The translations under genes were made by a program, and so were the position numbers. Positions 61,754 to 64,000 of a DNA stretch of 64,000 nt are shown here, piece by piece (position 1 is the stretch's first letter; each line of letters opens with the position of its first letter). A model generated the notes under the pieces. The model was not told where the DNA came from. It saw nothing but the letters and a program-made list of their open reading frames with translations, and did not search any database. This stretch comes from Prevotella sp. UBA1705 (GTDB lineage: Bacteria > Bacteroidota > Bacteroidia > Bacteroidales > Bacteroidaceae): NCBI GenBank assembly GCA_002317385.1, contig DCJH01000026.1:29066-93065 (forward strand), read 5' to 3'.

Positions 61754-61793
61754 CAAAAAAAATCAGGTAATCCGTTGATGGGACTACCTGATT
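61754..61793 (-). terminator. carB terminator
   Basis: On the minus strand AATCAGGTAGTCC pairs with GGATTACCTGATT (arms 61781-61793 and 61761-61773), followed by a run of seven T (61755-61761 read as A on plus). Confidence 0.9.
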
Positions 61794-61817
61794 CTTATAG
61801 GATGTAATTGCTATTTC

Positions 61818-64000
61818 TTAGTATTCACCCCAAGCCTTGATATCGATATCATCCGGTTTGAGCGTGCAGAAGGCGGTGATGAACGCACTGGCCAGTCGGC
61901 TGTTGGTAATCAACGGCACATTGAGGTCGATGGCTGCACGACGGATCTTGTAGCCGTTGGTAAGCTCATGAGTAGTGAGGTCCTTAGGAATATTCACCAC
62001 CATATCTATCTTCTTCTCGTGGAGCAGTGTCAGAGCCTGCGGTTCCTTGCCCGTGTCAGACGGCCAGTAGACCATCGTGTTATCGATGCCGTTGTCCTTG
62101 AGATACTTCGACGTACCTCCGGTGGCATAGAGTTCGTAGCCATGGTCCATGAGCATCTTGGCCGCATCGAGCATTTCAGCTTTTTGCTTGGCACCGCCCG
62201 TAGACAGCAACACAGAGTGTTGCGGGATGCGCTGGCCCACGGAGAGCATGCTCTTCATAAGTGCCTGATTGGTGTCGTCGCCCAGACAGCCCACCTCGCC
62301 GGTAGAGCTCATGTCTACTCCAAGCACCGGGTCGGCCTTCTGCAGACGGTTGAACGAGAACTGGCTGGCCTTGATACCCACATAGTCGAGGTCGAAGAGA
62401 TTCTTGTTGGGCTTCTCTACCGGTACGCCGAGCATCACCTTGGTAGCCAAATCAATAAGATTGAGCTTCAGAACCTTGGACACAAACGGGAAGGAACGGC
62501 TGGCACGGAGGTTGCACTCGATGACCAAAATGTCGTTCTCTCGGGCCATATACTGGATGTTGAACGGACCGGAGATGTGGAGCTCCTTGGCAATCTGACG
62601 ACTCACACGCTTGATGCGACGCACGGTCTCAATGTAGAGTTTCTGCGGCGGAAACTGGATGGTGGCATCACCAGAGTGTACTCCGGCAAACTCGATATGC
62701 TCGGAGATGGCGTATGCCAGTATCTCGCCATCCTTAGCCACGGCATCCATCTCTATCTCCTTGGCATGCTCGATGAACTTCGACACCACCACGGGATGAT
62801 CTTCGCTCACATTGGCCGCCAACCGGAGGAATCGCTCAAGCTCCTCCTTGTTGGAGCAGACATTCATGGCAGCACCCGAAAGCACATAGCTCGGACGCAC
62901 AAGCACCGGGAATCCTACGCGGTCGACAAACTGGTCGATATCCTCCATGGAGGTCAATGCACTCCACTCAGGCTGGTTGATGCCGTTACGAGTCAGCATG
63001 CTGGAGAACTTCGCCCGGTCCTCTGCATTATCGATATCCTTGGCCGAAGTACCGAGGATGGGCACATTCTGTGCATCGAGGTGCATCGCCAGGTTGTTAG
63101 GAATCTGTCCACCCGTAGAAACTATGACACCATGAGGATTTTCTGCTTCGATGATATCCATCACACGCTCAAAGGTCAACTCGTCGAAGTAGAGGCGGTC
63201 GCACATGTCATAGTCGGTCGAAACGGTCTCTGGGTTATAGTTGATCATGATGCTGCGATAGCCTTGCTTGCGTATCGTGTTGAGTGCCTGCACGCCACAC
63301 CAGTCAAACTCTACCGAGCTACCGATGCGATAGGCACCCGAACCCAGCACAATGATGGAGCGCTTGTCGTTGGAGAAAGCTACATCGCTGGCCACGCCCG
63401 AATAGGTTACATAGAGATAGTTGGTCTGTGCGGGATACTCGGCGGCAAGGGTGTCTATCTGCTTCACCACAGGGAGGATACCGTAACTCTTACGAAGATT
63501 GCGCACCACCAGCATGGCCTTGTGCATATTGGCCATCTCCTGCTCTAAGCCAATGGCCCGGGCAATCTGGAAATCGGTAAATCCATAAACCTTAGCCTGA
63601 CGCAGAAGATTAGAATCCAAGGTGTTGACATTAATCTTCTTGAGTTCCTCGTCGATGTCAATAATATGCTTCAACTTGTAGAGGAACCACTTGTCTATCT
63701 TGGTCAAATCATGGATTTGATCGATGGTATATCCCTTGTGCATGGCCTTGGAGATGACAAACACGCGTTTGTCAGTAGGTTCCTGCAGGGCAGCATCGAG
63801 GTCGGCGATCTCCAACTCCTTGTTCTCCACAAAGCCGTGCATGCCTTGACCGATCATGCGAAGACCCTTCTGAATGGCCTCTTCGAAATTGCGGCCGATG
63901 GCCATCACCTCTCCTACACTCTTCATGCTGGAGCCAAGCTCCTTGTCTACGCCACGAAATTTGGAAAGGTCCCAGCGTGGAATCTTGCAGACCACATAGT
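61818..64000 (-). CDS. carB: Carbamoyl-phosphate synthase large subunit, C-terminal two thirds (start outside window)
   Basis: Makes carbamoyl phosphate for pyrimidine and arginine synthesis together with CarA. The frame is open to the right edge, so the N-terminal third (most of the first ATP-grasp) is missing. Visible are the end of the first ATP-grasp (KIPRWDLSKFRGVDKELGSSMKSVGEVMAIGR), the oligomerisation domain, the linker VLGSGAYRIGSSVEFDWCGV, the second ATP-grasp (PVLVRPSYVLSGAAMNV; QFPPQKLY), and the MGS-like allosteric domain (LLSTGGAKQKAEML to the end). Transcription runs from right to left and ends at the hairpin 61754-61793. Confidence 0.97.
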   Translation of the reverse strand, partial: YVVCKIPRWDLSKFRGVDKELGSSMKSVGEVMAIGRNFEEAIQKGLRMIGQGMHGFVENKELEIADLDAALQEPTDKRVFVISKAMHKGYTIDQIHDLTKIDKWFLYKLKHIIDIDEELKKINVNTLDSNLLRQAKVYGFTDFQIARAIGLEQEMANMHKAMLVVRNLRKSYGILPVVKQIDTLAAEYPAQTNYLYVTYSGVASDVAFSNDKRSIIVLGSGAYRIGSSVEFDWCGVQALNTIRKQGYRSIMINYNPETVSTDYDMCDRLYFDELTFERVMDIIEAENPHGVIVSTGGQIPNNLAMHLDAQNVPILGTSAKDIDNAEDRAKFSSMLTRNGINQPEWSALTSMEDIDQFVDRVGFPVLVRPSYVLSGAAMNVCSNKEELERFLRLAANVSEDHPVVVSKFIEHAKEIEMDAVAKDGEILAYAISEHIEFAGVHSGDATIQFPPQKLYIETVRRIKRVSRQIAKELHISGPFNIQYMARENDILVIECNLRASRSFPFVSKVLKLNLIDLATKVMLGVPVEKPNKNLFDLDYVGIKASQFSFNRLQKADPVLGVDMSSTGEVGCLGDDTNQALMKSMLSVGQRIPQHSVLLSTGGAKQKAEMLDAAKMLMDHGYELYATGGTSKYLKDNGIDNTMVYWPSDTGKEPQALTLLHEKKIDMVVNIPKDLTTHELTNGYKIRRAAIDLNVPLITNSRLASAFITAFCTLKPDDIDIKAWGEY

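Noticed and set aside
61968..63548. 526-codon open frame antisense to carB
   Set aside because: Shadow of carB; no domain.

Overview
The window is ordinary chromosomal DNA from a member of the Bacteroidales, most likely Prevotellaceae (Prevotella/Segatella-like). The reasons are gene content and order (Rnf operon BCDGEA headed by an RseC-type gene, short SerA beside SerC and a DUF1015 protein, DUF4296 lipoprotein after lspA), many secreted and TPR proteins without named function, and promoters of the Bacteroidetes type (TTTG, 19-20 nt, TAnnTTTG). Both ends cut genes: ileS lacks its start on the left, carB lacks its N-terminal third on the right. I found no tRNA, rRNA, transposase, prophage or CRISPR array.

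Layout. 1-5.4 kb (+): ileS 3' part, a DksA-like regulator, lspA, a DUF4296 lipoprotein and a C69 dipeptidase. 5.7-14.7 kb (-): addA, addB, clpC (helicase-nuclease recombination complex, then a Clp ATPase). 15.6-20 kb (+): ftsY, rimO, a small HU protein and an unusual HU protein that carries a membrane segment and a LysM-like end. 20.3-21.1 kb (-): prmA. 21.3-25.6 kb (+): three exported proteins (a Trp/Tyr/Gly-rich protein, a FadL-like porin, a GHL10 glycosidase-like protein). 26.1-33 kb: an acidic-tailed protein, then a small glycan cluster (zinc ribbon, three glycosyltransferases on -, a flippase and another glycosyltransferase on +). 33.6-38.9 kb (+): gyrA and two related exported repeat proteins. 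38.9-43.2 kb (-): YigZ-type protein, DUF1015 protein, serA, serC. 44.2-51 kb (+): rseC-like gene, rnfBCDGEA, galE. 51.2-53.6 kb (-): PLP aminotransferase and LolE/FtsX-type permease. 54.2-58 kb: HAD phosphatase (+), TPR protein and binding-protein-like lipoprotein (-). 58.1-61.6 kb (+): radA, queC, pgk. 61.8-64 kb (-): carB.

The most notable non-gene signal is a family of intergenic arrays built on a 17-bp dyad (CGATTA-GGTAC-TAATCG and variants) that recurs with an exact 22-bp period at five loci, with two degenerate copies elsewhere. The arrays lie in convergent, divergent and co-directional gaps, so they are not simply terminators. I do not recognise them as a named repeat family. The membrane-tethered HU/LysM protein is the most unusual protein architecture.
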